This document shows, piece after piece, positions 45,168 through 63,725 of a DNA stretch of 64,000 nucleotides. A program made the position numbers and the translations under genes. Source of the DNA: Sinomonas notoginsengisoli (GTDB lineage Bacteria; Actinomycetota; Actinomycetes; Actinomycetales; Micrococcaceae); assembly GCF_021554725.1 (NCBI RefSeq), contig NZ_JAIZDP010000001.1, forward strand, positions 1,054,001 through 1,118,000. Reading direction: 5' to 3'. Below the pieces are notes generated by a model. The model was not told the DNA's origin. It was given only the letters and a program-made list of their open reading frames with translations, and did no database searches. The first letter of the stretch is position 1. Each line of letters opens with the position of its first letter.

Positions 45168-46640
45168 ATGCCCCCTGCGGACCGGTTCAGCGCGCCGGGC
45201 CCGGACGCGTCCGGCCACTGGAGCGTGGAGGGCCTGGCCGCGCGCATCCCAGACGATTTTACGCTGGGCGTGGCCACGAGCGCCTTCCAGATCGAGGGCG
45301 CGCTCGATGAGGACGGCCGCGGCCCCTCCGTCTGGGACGACTTCGCGGCACGCCGCGGGATGATCGCGGACGGCGACTCCCCTGCCGTTGCCTGCGACCA
45401 CTACCACCTCAGCCCCGCCGACCTCGATCTCGTAGCCGGTCTCGGCGTCGACTCGTACCGGTTCTCGATCGCGTGGCCACGGGTGCAGCCGGAGGGTCGC
45501 GGCGCGTGGAACGAGCGCGGCTGGGATTTCTACGACCGGCTGGTCGACGGCATGCTCTCCCGCGGGCTCTCCCCCATGGTGACCCTGTACCACTGGGACA
45601 CGCCGCTGGCCCTGGAGCACGACGGCGGGTGGCTGAGCAGGGAGACCGCGCTGCGGTGTGCAGACTACGCCGCCGAGGCCGGGCGCCGGTTCGGCGACCG
45701 CGTGGACCGCTGGGTCACCCTCAACGAACCGGTGTCCGTGGCCCTCAACGGCTATGCGCTGGGCATCCACGCACCCGGAAGGCAGCTGCTCTTCGATGCG
45801 ATGCCCGCCGTCCACCACCAGCTCCTCGCCCATGGCCTGTCGGTCCAGGCACTGCGGGCGGTGGGTGTCCGCGGGGACGTCGGGGTGACGAACATGCACG
45901 CCCCGGTCCACCCTGCCCGAGGCCCCCGGGACTGGATCCATGCCAGGATTGCGGATCTCCTGCTCAACCGCCTCTACGCCGACCCCGTGCTTCTGGGCCG
46001 CTACCCGAGGCCGCCCCTCCTGGCCACCCGCCCGTTCCGGTACCTGAGCCACGTCCCCGCCGAAGACCTCGTGACCATCCACCAGCCCCTCGACTTCTAC
46101 GGCGTCAACTACTACTACCCTGCCCGCATCCGTTCGGGTCCCGGCCCGATCCCCGACGGCGTGAGCGCCACGACCGCGATAGCCCGGACACCGTTCCACC
46201 TTGCCGACTTCCCGGAATATGCGAGCACGGGTTTCGGCTGGCCCATCTCCCCCATGCACTGCGCAGTCCTCCTGGGTGAGCTCAGGCGGCGCTACGGGAA
46301 GTCGCTGCCGCCGGTCTACATCACCGAGAGCGGGGCGAGCTTCCCCGAGCCGGCCCAGGCGGACGGGGTGATGCACGACGACGCGCGCATCGCCTACCTC
46401 GCCTCTCACCTTGAAGCGGCACTCGACGCAATTCAGCCAGGGGGCCCTGCGGAGGGAGTCGAGCTTCGCGGCTGGTATGTGTGGACCCTCATGGACAACT
46501 TCGAGTGGGCTGCCGGCTACAGCCAGCGCTTCGGGCTCGTCCACACGGACTTCGAAACCCTCGAGCGCACGCCCAAGGCCTCGTACTACTGGCTGCGCAG
46601 GCTTGCCCGGGCACGGCGGCGCCCAGCCGTCAGCGCCTGA
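45168..46640 (+). CDS. GH1 beta-glucosidase
   Basis: 490 residues, cytoplasmic (no signal peptide). TLGVATSAFQIEGALDEDGRGPSVWDDFA is the family 1 N-terminal signature. The acid/base Glu is E187 in VTLNEPVSVALNGY; the nucleophile is E387 in VYITESGASF (family consensus ITENG, so Asn is replaced by Ser). The C-terminal sugar-site block GWYVWTLMDNFEWAAGYSQRFGLVHTDFETLERTPKASYYWLRRL is complete. It hydrolyses beta-glucosides such as cellobiose, or beta-galactosides. No sugar transporter or LacI regulator adjoins it. Confidence 0.95.
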   Translation: MPPADRFSAPGPDASGHWSVEGLAARIPDDFTLGVATSAFQIEGALDEDGRGPSVWDDFAARRGMIADGDSPAVACDHYHLSPADLDLVAGLGVDSYRFSIAWPRVQPEGRGAWNERGWDFYDRLVDGMLSRGLSPMVTLYHWDTPLALEHDGGWLSRETALRCADYAAEAGRRFGDRVDRWVTLNEPVSVALNGYALGIHAPGRQLLFDAMPAVHHQLLAHGLSVQALRAVGVRGDVGVTNMHAPVHPARGPRDWIHARIADLLLNRLYADPVLLGRYPRPPLLATRPFRYLSHVPAEDLVTIHQPLDFYGVNYYYPARIRSGPGPIPDGVSATTAIARTPFHLADFPEYASTGFGWPISPMHCAVLLGELRRRYGKSLPPVYITESGASFPEPAQADGVMHDDARIAYLASHLEAALDAIQPGGPAEGVELRGWYVWTLMDNFEWAAGYSQRFGLVHTDFETLERTPKASYYWLRRLARARRRPAVSA

Positions 46641-46657
46641 ACGGTCCCGTGGGCCGG

Positions 46658-46783
46658 TCAGTCGTCGCGGTTCGCGCGGCGGATCTGCCTGAACCTCTCG
46701 ATCTCGTTCTTGAAGTTCTTCCTGACCCAGAAGTAGCCGATGACCACACCGGCCGCGATCAGCAGGAACCAGAGCCAGCCCAT
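46658..46783 (-). CDS. 41-residue single-pass membrane protein
   Basis: ATG 46783 to TGA 46658. The N-terminal hydrophobic helix (GWLWFLLIAAGVVIGYFWV) is followed by a charged amphipathic stretch (RKNFKNEIERFRQIRRANRDD), an in-out small-protein layout. It lies just downstream of the large membrane-protein gene, 42 bases past its stop, and converges with the beta-glucosidase gene. It is below usual gene-calling size. Function unknown; the codon pattern and layout make it believable. Confidence 0.6.
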   Translation of the reverse strand: MGWLWFLLIAAGVVIGYFWVRKNFKNEIERFRQIRRANRDD

Positions 46784-46825
46784 GGCGCGCCTTCCCCGAG
46801 AGTGTGCGGTTTCTCCGCCGTCGCC

Positions 46826-49800
46826 TCAACCTACCGCAGCAGGGTGCCCCGTGGCCGCTGGGCCAGCCACCATACGGCTGCGGCGATCAGCGCGAGGCCC
46901 AGGATCCCCAGTAGCGCATAGACGTACGCGGACGGACCACAGGACGCACGCAACCACGCCGGCAGCACCCCAGGCCGTGAACCTGCGCTCACCCAACGCC
47001 AGCCCCGCGAGCGTGAGCACGGCGAAGGCCACGAGGAGCCAGATCTGCTGGGCATTGTTCCCGGCGGTCGCCGCGACCCAGATCCCCGTGAGGCTCAGGA
47101 GCGTGGCGGCGCCTTCGAGCCAGGCGCGTCCCGGCACAACCTGCTTGCCGACGTAGTAGCGCAGCAGTGCCACAACCGCTGCGGTCACCACGTACCACTG
47201 CGCAAGCCAGAACCCTCCCGGTTCCTCCACGGCCTCGGCGAAGACCGCCCGCTGGAACGCTGCCACGAGCACTATCGCGCCCACCTCGGCTCCGAGCCGG
47301 CGCGCCCGCAGCGATAGCTCGGGGACGGCCACCGCGACGAGGGCCATCGCGAGCGCTGGGACAAGTACGACCGCGGGGGGCTCCCACGCCGCTCGCACCG
47401 AGAGCGCCAACGCGGCCCCGGCAGCACCGATGAGGGTCCAGTGCCTCACCGGATCCGCCCGGAACAGGCCCAGCTCCTCTAGACGTGAGCCGGCCGCGCC
47501 CGGCCATCGGCCGGACCAGCGCAGGGCGACTCCGAGCGCAGCAGGCACGAGCGTTCCGCCCAGGACCGTCACGGGGTCCTGCCATACGGCCGGCAGGCCG
47601 TCCACGAGGTCTCGTGCCACGAGCATTCCGGCAGGAAGTGTGAGCAGGACGCCGAGCGGGAACGCAGCAGCGACCTCCCAACGCGCCCTCCTCCACACGT
47701 AGCTTGCGGCGATCAGCACGGCCGCAGTGGTTGCCACGCCAACGCCGAGGACCGCGGGCTTCTCGGCCAGCCCTGCTTGGATGGATGCCGCGCCAAAGGC
47801 CGCCGCGGCCGCTGTCCAGGGCCATGGGCGAGTGCGGTCCCCCTGCCGGCGGCCGTTCTCCCACAGCCCCATGCCGGCGAGGTGAGACCACGAGAGCGCA
47901 GCGAGCACGAGTGCCACTGCCGTTCCGTCCAGCGGCGCCTGGGTGAGGAACTGCCCCGCAGGGAAGTGCAGTAGTGGGCCCAGCGCCACGACACCGAGCA
48001 GGAGCGCCGCCGCGCCGACGTACCCGGCCGCAGGACGTCCGCGGAGGGTGCTGACCGCGCTCACCACGACGAGTCCCGCCTCGAACAGCACGACCCACCG
48101 GCCGCCCTCCGCCCCTTGGCGCGTCACAAGGAGGTAGCCGAGCGGCAGTGCCAGTTGGCCCACGAGCCCGCTCCAATAGACCGCCTCGTGGAACGGCAGG
48201 GCTGCCGTGCGTGCGGGCAGGAGGCGTCGGAGAACGTGCTGGGCCGCAAGGCCCACGGCGAGGACCACGCTGATCCACGTCTCAGACGCAGTCGCATCCT
48301 GCGCGACGAGCACCGCGAGCGCTACGGGGAGTGCCCTGGCCGCCACGAGGTGCGCGCCCTTCGACAACCACTGCGGCGCGAGGTACACCATGGCCGCGGA
48401 GAACGCAGCGAACAGCCCGACGAGGATCTCGAGCATCCGCACGTCACGCGAGGCCGCGATCGCGGTGAGGACGAGGGCAGCGGGTGCGAGGGCAGCAGCG
48501 GCCTGGTGGAACCGGAGAACCCCGCCCGCAAGTGCCGCCGCCACGGCAAACGCGACCACGAGGATTGCTCCGATGGGCGTGACTGCGTCATGGGACCCAA
48601 GGCCCGTCTCGAGCGCGGCCCCGACGGTTCCGGGAGCAGCGAGCGCCAGCACAGCGGCCGCATCAGCGAGAGTCCAGGGGAGGCGTCTCGACCTGCGGAC
48701 TCCTCGGATCTCGACAGCGAGGGGCACGACGATCTGGACGAGTACCGCCAGGACCACCACGTGCTCAAGCGTGAACCGCTGCCCGAAGACCGTCGGCGCC
48801 CAGCCGCCGAGCTCTAGCCAGCGGAAAGACCCGGCGACGAGGAGGGTGGCCGCGCCGCGCGCCAGCCAGATGTATGCCCAACGGCGTAGGCCGGCTGGGG
48901 CACGCCAGGCTGACGCGGCAAAGACTGCGGCGGCGATGGCCAGAACCCCATTGACGGTCCCCTGCATGGGCCTGGCCAGCTCCCCCGCCGTGAAGAGGAA
49001 TGCTTCAAGCGACACGACGCCCAGCAGCACGCCCGGTGCCACTTCCCCTACCGAGACAGCGCGGCGCGCTGGCGGCCTCGCGAGGTACAGTCCCACGGCG
49101 AGGGCCACCGCCCCGGCGCACAGGACGAACACCGCGGGAATGAAGAGCGGTGAGATCGAGGTCGGGCCCCAGTACCGCGAGAAGCGCAGGTCCGACCAGC
49201 CCACAGCAAGGACGGCACAGACGGCGATCGTCCCGAGGACCCAGACCAAGGCCGTGCGCAGGAACTCCGCCCGTCCCAGCGCCCCCAGGAGGCCCGTCAC
49301 GGCAAGCTGCACCGCAACCGCTGCCACCAGGCTGAACGCCACAGCTGCCGTCTTCTCCGAGGGAGGCAGGCCGCTTCCGAGTGCGGCCACGACAGCGGGC
49401 ACCGCGACGAGTGAGGCAAGCCGGGCCATCGCGAGGAACTGCGGGCGTCCCCACACGTTCACGTCATCGTCAGCAGCGCCGACCAGCTGCGGTGCGGACG
49501 CCGCCGAGGCCGTCCACAGGGCACGTGCCGCGAAGTACATGCAGCCGGCGGTGGAGAGGACCGCCAAGGGCCACGCGTCGAGACGGACGAGCAGGAGCTC
49601 CGCGAACGCCAGGAGCGGGAGCCATTCCGCCTGCTTTCCCCACCGCCACGCGGTGAACTGGGCTGAGGGTGCCGCAAGGGCCGCAGCGACGAACGCAGGC
49701 TCATGGGTGACCTGCCCCACCGACAGCGATGCCACGACCACGAGCGCCACCTGTACGACCACCGCGACGGCCTGCTCGGCCCTCGCACCACGGCGGGACA

Positions 49801-51091
49801 AGCCCAGCTGTTCCTCGCGCGCGGCACCGAGGACGGCCGACACGAGGGTGAGCACGATGGTCGCGGCAGACGCCGCGACCGCCGCAGCCGCCATGGGAGG
49901 CCACGGCAGTGTGCCGAAGACTGCGCCCGCATCCACTGCCTGGGCCGCGCCTACGCCGGCGGCCAGCACCGCCGTCGTGCGTGCGCCCCACCACGAGAGG
50001 CGGCGCGCGGTCACGCCCTCGGCGAGGAAGGACTCGGCCACGAGGTAGACGCTCATGGCCAGGACGAGAACGGGGTACTGCCACCTCTCGAGGGTTCCTG
50101 CGGCCACGGTAGCGGCGACGAACGTCGATGGGACGACGAACGGATGCAGTCGCGCGATCGGGCGCAGGAAGAGGGGCGGGACCCAGCGAGGCTGCAGTGC
50201 CGAGATGGCGGCGAGCAGCGCGGCCGCCGTGATGAGGGCCGCGAAGTCGGCCGCGAGGGCGCCTCCGAGCACCTCGGTTCCAGACCACGCCGCGGAGAAG
50301 AGGAAGGTCAGGCTCAGGAACACGAGGACACGGCTCTCGAGACGCAACGCGGCGAAGCCGAACGCCACGAGGCCCACGGCGCTCGTGACGAGCCAGGACA
50401 TGCTCGGATCATGCAGGACTACTAGGTCGAGCCCGAGGCCCGTGACCGGCAGCAGTGCAAGCCCTGTTCCCGCGAACGCCACCGCCGCCGGGCGGAGCCG
50501 CGGGAACCGGGCGTGAACCACGAGGCCGGCGGCATAGAAGAGGGCAGTGACGCCTGCCAGCCCAGCCAGCCGCAGATGGTCCGCGACGCTGCTGGCGAGG
50601 AACAGCCCAGCCGCCGCGACGATCAGGAGTGCTGCAGCGTAGAGGGCGATGTTGGCGCTCTGGATGCCGCGCTGCTCGCGCCTGCGGGCGGCCTCCGCGG
50701 CGACCTGCTCGGGTGTCGGAGTGGGCTTCGGCCGAGCACCCGCCGGCACGTCGGGCCGGTGGGGTCCAGAAACTTCCGGCTGCGGCACTATTGCGTACCG
50801 CGCAGCCTCTGCCGCAGGGACGGTCGGCTGGGCCGCAGGGGGCGCGACGGCGAGTGGCCGCACTGCCGGGCTGCGCACTGCCTGCTCCCATCCGGCCCGG
50901 TGCCCCTCGAGATAGCCAACACGGTGTCCCTCGGCGCGCCCCTCGGCGAACCCCGCCGTGCGCCCCTCGATGAATCCCGCCGTGCGCCCCTCGGCGAACC
51001 CCGCCGCATGGCCCTCGGCGTAGGCGAGGTCACGGAGCGGCCCGGCCTGCGCATCATGGCCGCCGCCGGACTCCGAAGCCCTCGTTCCCAT
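46826..51091 (-). CDS. Giant polytopic membrane protein (SCO7613-like), C-terminally frameshifted
   Basis: About 1421 residues from ATG 51091, preceded by GGGGAGAGG; an ATG 17 codons upstream is less likely. The N-terminal ~130 residues are soluble: an octapeptide-like repeat (AEGHAAGF AEGRTAGF IEGRTAGF AEGRAEGH) and then a Pro/Ala linker. About 35 hydrophobic segments from ~residue 165 to the end follow, with no catalytic motif seen. This resembles the large actinobacterial integral membrane family represented by SCO7613; function unknown. Near 46926-46932 the frame changes: the expected ending YVYALLGILGLALIAAAVWWLAQRPRG lies in another frame ending at 46831. As read, the last helix is replaced by ~30 unrelated residues. 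Confidence 0.75.
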   Translation of the reverse strand: MGTRASESGGGHDAQAGPLRDLAYAEGHAAGFAEGRTAGFIEGRTAGFAEGRAEGHRVGYLEGHRAGWEQAVRSPAVRPLAVAPPAAQPTVPAAEAARYAIVPQPEVSGPHRPDVPAGARPKPTPTPEQVAAEAARRREQRGIQSANIALYAAALLIVAAAGLFLASSVADHLRLAGLAGVTALFYAAGLVVHARFPRLRPAAVAFAGTGLALLPVTGLGLDLVVLHDPSMSWLVTSAVGLVAFGFAALRLESRVLVFLSLTFLFSAAWSGTEVLGGALAADFAALITAAALLAAISALQPRWVPPLFLRPIARLHPFVVPSTFVAATVAAGTLERWQYPVLVLAMSVYLVAESFLAEGVTARRLSWWGARTTAVLAAGVGAAQAVDAGAVFGTLPWPPMAAAAVAASAATIVLTLVSAVLGAAREEQLGLSRRGARAEQAVAVVVQVALVVVASLSVGQVTHEPAFVAAALAAPSAQFTAWRWGKQAEWLPLLAFAELLLVRLDAWPLAVLSTAGCMYFAARALWTASAASAPQLVGAADDDVNVWGRPQFLAMARLASLVAVPAVVAALGSGLPPSEKTAAVAFSLVAAVAVQLAVTGLLGALGRAEFLRTALVWVLGTIAVCAVLAVGWSDLRFSRYWGPTSISPLFIPAVFVLCAGAVALAVGLYLARPPARRAVSVGEVAPGVLLGVVSLEAFLFTAGELARPMQGTVNGVLAIAAAVFAASAWRAPAGLRRWAYIWLARGAATLLVAGSFRWLELGGWAPTVFGQRFTLEHVVVLAVLVQIVVPLAVEIRGVRRSRRLPWTLADAAAVLALAAPGTVGAALETGLGSHDAVTPIGAILVVAFAVAAALAGGVLRFHQAAAALAPAALVLTAIAASRDVRMLEILVGLFAAFSAAMVYLAPQWLSKGAHLVAARALPVALAVLVAQDATASETWISVVLAVGLAAQHVLRRLLPARTAALPFHEAVYWSGLVGQLALPLGYLLVTRQGAEGGRWVVLFEAGLVVVSAVSTLRGRPAAGYVGAAALLLGVVALGPLLHFPAGQFLTQAPLDGTAVALVLAALSWSHLAGMGLWENGRRQGDRTRPWPWTAAAAAFGAASIQAGLAEKPAVLGVGVATTAAVLIAASYVWRRARWEVAAAFPLGVLLTLPAGMLVARDLVDGLPAVWQDPVTVLGGTLVPAALGVALRWSGRWPGAAGSRLEELGLFRADPVRHWTLIGAAGAALALSVRAAWEPPAVVLVPALAMALVAVAVPELSLRARRLGAEVGAIVLVAAFQRAVFAEAVEEPGGFWLAQWYVVTAAVVALLRYYVGKQVVPGRAWLEGAATLLSLTGIWVAATAGNNAQQIWLLVAFAVLTLAGLALGERRFTAWGAAGVVACVLWSVRVRLCATGDPGPRADRRSRMVAGPAATGHPAAVG
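50936..51007. repeat. Three tandem 24-base coding repeats
   Basis: Units at 50936-50959, 50960-50983 and 50984-51007 differ at only a few positions. Read on the minus strand they encode successive FAEGRTAG-like octapeptides. More degenerate units flank them. Expansion or contraction would stay in frame. Confidence 0.85.
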
Positions 51092-51187
51092 GGTTGCCTC
51101 TCCCCAGAACGCGGCCGAAGCCGCCACCCGTCGTTTATCCATCGGATAGACAAACGATAGGGTCTGTGGGTGCCGGGCCGATAGAGG

Positions 51188-51227
51188 CGAAAGAACCCCG
51201 TCGCACGAATGCGGCGGGGTTCTTTCG
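51188..51227 (-). terminator. Terminator of tuf
   Basis: Perfect 13-bp stem cgaaagaaccccg (51188-51200) / cggggttctttcg (51215-51227), 37 bases past the tuf stop, with A/T-rich arm ends. Confidence 0.8.
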
Positions 51228-51263
51228 AGGATCCGGCCCAGAGGCCTCAGTTCCTTGGAGGAA

Positions 51264-52454
<1,191 letters not shown>

Positions 52455-52522
52455 TGGTTCCTCCTAGAACTGATACAGAAGACTTGCTTCCAGCCGCGAC
52501 TGTCGCAACTGAAACTTTTGCA

Positions 52523-52568
52523 AGTCTACTGTGGGCTGTGTTTTTTCGTGAAATCACGCGGGAGTATA
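52523..52568 (-). promoter_or_regulatory. Candidate tuf promoters
   Basis: Minus strand TAGACT (52523-52528), with a weak TCACGA 17 bases upstream, and further up TGGGTATACT containing TATACT (52563-52568). Both -10 boxes are strong while the -35 boxes are poor. They lie between the fusA terminator hairpin and the tuf start. Confidence 0.4.
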
Positions 52569-52585
52569 CCCACGCGGAGGGCGAC

Positions 52586-52636
52586 CCGCCGCCGTCGTGC
52601 GCGCTCTTCCCTGCGGAAGGGAGCCCACGGCGGCGG
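52586..52636 (-). terminator. Hairpin after fusA (ACGACGG family)
   Basis: ccgccgccgt (52586-52595) pairs with acggcggcgg (52627-52636); an inner cttccctgcggaag fold lies in the loop. It is 16 bases past the fusA stop. Confidence 0.6.
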
Positions 52637-52652
52637 CAGCCGCGGTCCAGAA

Positions 52653-54767
52653 CTACTCGCCGCGCGACTTCTGGATGATCTCGTCGGCAACGGCCTTCGG
52701 GACCTCAGAGTAGCTGTCGAACTGCATGGAGTAGACAGCACGGCCCTGGGTCTTCGACCGAAGGTCGCCAATGTAGCCGAACATCTCGGACAGCGGCACG
52801 GAGGCACGGATGACCTTGACGCCGACAGCGTCCTCCATGGCCTGGATCTGGCCACGGCGGGAGTTGAGGTCGCCGATGACGTCGCCCATGTACTCCTCAG
52901 GCGTACGGACCTCGACGGCCATCAGCGGCTCGAGGAGCACAGGGTTGGCGCGGCGAGCGCCCTCCTTGAACACCTGCGAACCGGCGATCTTGAACGCCAT
53001 CTCCGAGGAGTCGACGTCGTGGTAGGCACCGTCGGTGAGCGACGCCTTCACGCCGACCATCGGGTAGCCGGCCAGGATGCCGAACTGCATGGCGTCCTGG
53101 ATGCCCGCGTCGACGCTCGGGATGTACTCGCGAGGCACGCGACCACCGGTGACGGCGTTCACGAACTCGTAGAACGTGCCCTCGGCGGTGTCGAGCGGCT
53201 CGAAGGTCACCTGCACCTTGGCGAACTGGCCGGAACCGCCAGTCTGCTTCTTGTGCGTGTAGTCGACCTTCTCGACCTTCTTCTTGATGGTCTCGCGGTA
53301 CGCCACCTGAGGCTTGCCGACGTTGGCCTCGACCTTGAACTCGCGGCGCATGCGGTCCACGAGGATGTCGAGGTGGAGCTCGCCCATGCCGCCGATCTCG
53401 GTCTGGCCGGTCTCATCGTTGAGGGAGACGGTGAACGTCGGGTCCTCAGCGGAGAGCTTCTGGATAGCGGTGGAGAGCTTCTCCTGGTCGCCCTTGGTCT
53501 TCGGCTCGATGGCCACGAAGATCACCGGCTCCGGGAACGTCATCGACTCGAGGACGATCGGGTTGCTGATATCGCACAGCGTATCGCCGGTCGTGGTGTC
53601 CTTGAGGCCGATCACCGCGTAGATGTGGCCCGCGTGGACCTCATCGACGGGGTTCTCCTTGTTGGCGTGCATCTGGAAGAGCTTCCCGATGCGCTCCTTC
53701 TTGCCCTTCGTCGAGTTCAGGACCTGGATGCCCGAGGTCGCCTTGCCCGAGTAGACGCGGATGAAGTTGAGCTGACCGAAGAACGGGTGCGCCGCGATCT
53801 TGAACGCGAGAGCCGAGAAAGGCTCGTCCTCGCTCGGCTTGCGGGTCAGCTCGACCGTCTCGTCCTTCGGGTCGTGGCCGATCATGGCCGGGACGTCCAG
53901 CGGGGACGGGAGGTAGTCGATGACCGCATCCAGCATCGGCTGGACACCGCGGTTCTTGAACGCGGAGCCACAGAAGACCGGGTAGATCTCCGAGTTGACC
54001 GTGAGCTTGCGGATACCCGCCTTGAGCTCCTCGATGGTGGGCTCCTCGCCCTCGAGGTACTTCTCCATGAGCTCCTCGGAGGCCTCGGCGACGGCCTCGA
54101 CGAGGTCGGCGCGGTACTCCTCCGCCTTCTCCTTGAGGTCCGCAGGGATCTCCTGCGTCTCGTAGGAGGCGCCCATGGTGACGTCGCCCTTGGCATCGCC
54201 CGGCCACACGAGGGCCTTCATGGTCAGGAGGTCGACGACGCCGACGAAGTCGCTCTCCGAGCCGATCGGCAGCTGCATGACGAGCGGCTTGGCACCGAGG
54301 CGCTTCACGATGGTGTCAACGGTGAAGTAGAAGTCCGCACCGAGCTTGTCCATCTTGTTGACGAAGCAGATGCGCGGCACGTTGTACTTGTCCGCCTGGC
54401 GCCACACCGTCTCCGACTGCGGCTCCACGCCCTCCTTGCCGTCGAAGACGGCAACGGCGCCGTCGAGCACGCGCAGGGAGCGCTCGACCTCGACCGTGAA
54501 GTCCACGTGGCCCGGGGTGTCGATGATGTTGATCTGGTTCTGGTTCCAGAAGCAGGTCACGGCCGCGGACGTGATGGTGATGCCGCGCTCCTTCTCCTGC
54601 TCCATCCAGTCGGTCGTCGAAGCACCGTCGTGCGTCTCGCCGAGCTTGTGGTTCACACCCGTGTAGAAGAGGATGCGTTCCGTCGTAGTGGTCTTGCCGG
54701 CATCGATGTGCGCCATGATGCCGATGTTGCGGACCTTGCTGAGGTCGGTAAGCACGTCGAGTGCCAC
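52653..54767 (-). CDS. fusA: Elongation factor G
   Basis: 704 residues, GTG start behind AGGGAGA. G1 [20 protein letters not shown]3 [22 protein letters not shown]4 [10 protein letters not shown]. Domain IV has [16 protein letters not shown]-like sequence ([22 protein letters not shown]). Drives translocation and ribosome recycling. 76 bases after rpsG. Confidence 0.99.
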   Translation of the reverse strand: MALDVLTDLSKVRNIGIMAHIDAGKTTTTERILFYTGVNHKLGETHDGASTTDWMEQEKERGITITSAAVTCFWNQNQINIIDTPGHVDFTVEVERSLRVLDGAVAVFDGKEGVEPQSETVWRQADKYNVPRICFVNKMDKLGADFYFTVDTIVKRLGAKPLVMQLPIGSESDFVGVVDLLTMKALVWPGDAKGDVTMGASYETQEIPADLKEKAEEYRADLVEAVAEASEELMEKYLEGEEPTIEELKAGIRKLTVNSEIYPVFCGSAFKNRGVQPMLDAVIDYLPSPLDVPAMIGHDPKDETVELTRKPSEDEPFSALAFKIAAHPFFGQLNFIRVYSGKATSGIQVLNSTKGKKERIGKLFQMHANKENPVDEVHAGHIYAVIGLKDTTTGDTLCDISNPIVLESMTFPEPVIFVAIEPKTKGDQEKLSTAIQKLSAEDPTFTVSLNDETGQTEIGGMGELHLDILVDRMRREFKVEANVGKPQVAYRETIKKKVEKVDYTHKKQTGGSGQFAKVQVTFEPLDTAEGTFYEFVNAVTGGRVPREYIPSVDAGIQDAMQFGILAGYPMVGVKASLTDGAYHDVDSSEMAFKIAGSQVFKEGARRANPVLLEPLMAVEVRTPEEYMGDVIGDLNSRRGQIQAMEDAVGVKVIRASVPLSEMFGYIGDLRSKTQGRAVYSMQFDSYSEVPKAVADEIIQKSRGE

Positions 54768-54843
54768 GGTGTCTCCCTGTTTGTCCCTGATTGGCTGCGC
54801 GTCCGCCGCCGGCCCTCATGGGGCCGGCGGCGAACCGCTGGTA

Positions 54844-55314
54844 TTACCAGCGGTAGTGGGCGAAGGCCTTGTTCGACTCGGCCATCTTGTGCGTGTCCTC
54901 GCGGCGCTTCACCGCGGCACCGAGGCCGTTCGAAGCGTCGAGGATCTCGTTCTGGAGACGCTCGGTCATCGTCTTCTCGCGGCGTGCCTTGGAGTAGCCC
55001 ACGAGCCAGCGGAGGGCCAGCGCGGTGGCGCGGCCCGGCTTGACCTCGACCGGGACCTGGTAGGTCGCTCCGCCGACGCGGCGGGAGCGGACCTCGAGGG
55101 TCGGGCGGACGTTGTCCATGGCCTTCTTGAGCGCGGCAACGGGGTCGCTGCCCGTCTTCTGGCGGGCGCCCTCCAGGGCGCCATAGACGATGCGTTCGGC
55201 AGTGGACTTCTTGCCGTCCACGAGAACCTTGTTGATCAGCTGCGTCACGAGCGGCGAACCGTAGACCGGGTCGACGACGAGAGGGCGCTTCGGGGCCGGG
55301 CCCTTACGAGGCAT
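54844..55314 (-). CDS. rpsG: 30S ribosomal protein S7
   Basis: 156 residues: [116 protein letters not shown]... Nucleates the 30S head. Its ATG overlaps the rpsL stop (TAATG). Confidence 0.98.
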   Translation of the reverse strand: MPRKGPAPKRPLVVDPVYGSPLVTQLINKVLVDGKKSTAERIVYGALEGARQKTGSDPVAALKKAMDNVRPTLEVRSRRVGGATYQVPVEVKPGRATALALRWLVGYSKARREKTMTERLQNEILDASNGLGAAVKRREDTHKMAESNKAFAHYRW

Positions 55315-55688
55315 TACTTCTTCTCCTTCTTGGCGCCGTAGCGGCTGCGGGCCTGCTGGCGGTTCTTGACGCCCTGGGTGTCAAGCGCGCCGCGGACAAT
55401 CTTGTAGCGGACACCCGGAAGGTCCTTCACACGGCCTCCACGCACGAGCACGATGGAGTGCTCCTGGAGGTTGTGGCCCACGCCCGGGATGTAGGCCGTG
55501 ACCTCGACGCCACCGTTGAGGCGGACACGCGCAACCTTGCGGAGGGCGGAGTTCGGCTTCTTCGGGGTCGTGGTGTACACACGGGTGCACACGCCACGAC
55601 GCATGGGGCTGCCCTTGAGGGCAGGGGCCTTGGTCTTGGAGACCTTCGGCGTGCGGCCCTTACGGACCAACTGCTGAATAGTAGGCAC
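55314..55688 (-). CDS. rpsL: 30S ribosomal protein S12
   Basis: 124 residues from GTG 55688 ([12 protein letters not shown]); the open frame continues ~48 codons upstream without similarity. [18 protein letters not shown] and [19 protein letters not shown] are wild-type at the two Lys positions whose mutation gives streptomycin resistance. Decoding-centre protein. Confidence 0.98.
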   Translation of the reverse strand: MPTIQQLVRKGRTPKVSKTKAPALKGSPMRRGVCTRVYTTTPKKPNSALRKVARVRLNGGVEVTAYIPGVGHNLQEHSIVLVRGGRVKDLPGVRYKIVRGALDTQGVKNRQQARSRYGAKKEKK

Positions 55689-55915
55689 TTTCGCTCCGTA
55701 CTCTGTTCGAAATTTCGCCCGCGCGGACCCCACTGACGAGGTTCGGTAGACGCTGTCGGTTGCTCCGCACTTCCGCGGCAACCGACCGTAGGCGTGCAAA
55801 AGTGTGGCATTCGTTGCGCACCAACCCCGCAACCCGGAAACAGGCCCCGTCTCTTCGTTCGCTCACGCGCCCCCGACGGCCTTCATCCACTGCCACACAG
55901 AAACAATCGAAATAA

Positions 55916-55921
55916 AGGATA
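55916..55921 (-). promoter_or_regulatory. Candidate extended -10 promoter of the str operon
   Basis: Minus strand TGATATCCT: a TATCCT -10 preceded by TGn. No good -35. It would start a transcript ~220 bases upstream of rpsL. Confidence 0.4.
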
Positions 55922-55977
55922 TCACGCGGCGGATGCGCCCCTGACCGATGGCCCTGATCGCCGGACAGGGGGTGGAC

Positions 55978-56022
55978 CGACGGCCGCGGCCGGCTCCCCC
56001 GCGGGGGTGCCGGCCGCCGTCG
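55978..56022 (-). terminator. Hairpin after rpoC (ACGACGG family)
   Basis: Two stacked 7-bp stems, cgacggc/gccgtcg (55978-55984, 56016-56022) and ggccggc/gccggcc (55988-55994, 56009-56015), with a 3-base bulge and a self-complementary ccccc-gc-ggggg loop. 41 bases past the rpoC stop. Confidence 0.6.
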
Positions 56023-56062
56023 TGTGTTCACGAACGCGTGCCGCTAGGCGGCAGAACCGTCG

Positions 56063-59962
<3,900 letters not shown>

Positions 59963-60021
59963 TGTGGTCCCTTATCTCTCGTGTCTCTGAGTCTTTGCTG
60001 CTGCCGGTGGCGGCGGAGGGA

Positions 60022-63522
<3,501 letters not shown>

Positions 63523-63696
63523 GAGGGATCCTTCCACAGACCTTAAGGATTGTCCGCACTCCCCCGACGAGGCATGGCCCACCGAAGATGTTCAGTGAAG
63601 GCAGCCTGCCGTCCCGAGAGCCCACCGCTATATGAAGGCACCACCGGTCAACCAGTGTCGAGTCAACGACCGTTAAAAGGGAGAACGCAAAGAATC

Positions 63697-63725
63697 ACCA
63701 TACCGCAGAAGGGCGCGCGTGTCTA
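63697..63725 (-). promoter_or_regulatory. Candidate rpoBC promoter
   Basis: Minus strand TAGACA (63720-63725), a 17-base spacer, TATGGT (63697-63702). Five of six -35 and four of six -10 consensus positions. Predicts a start near 63690 and a ~168-base leader. Confidence 0.5.

Larger units (their letters stand above)
55689..56062 (-). other. rpoC-rpsL spacer
   Basis: 374 bases without a gene. From rpoC it holds the rpoC hairpin (55978-56022), then a candidate extended -10 (55916-55921), then a ~220-base rpsL leader. Small frames in this stretch have no conserved features. Confidence 0.5.

Noticed and set aside
50936-51007. Tandem 24-base repeats as a possible CRISPR array
   Set aside because: Units are contiguous with no spacers and keep the reading frame of the membrane-protein gene; no cas genes.
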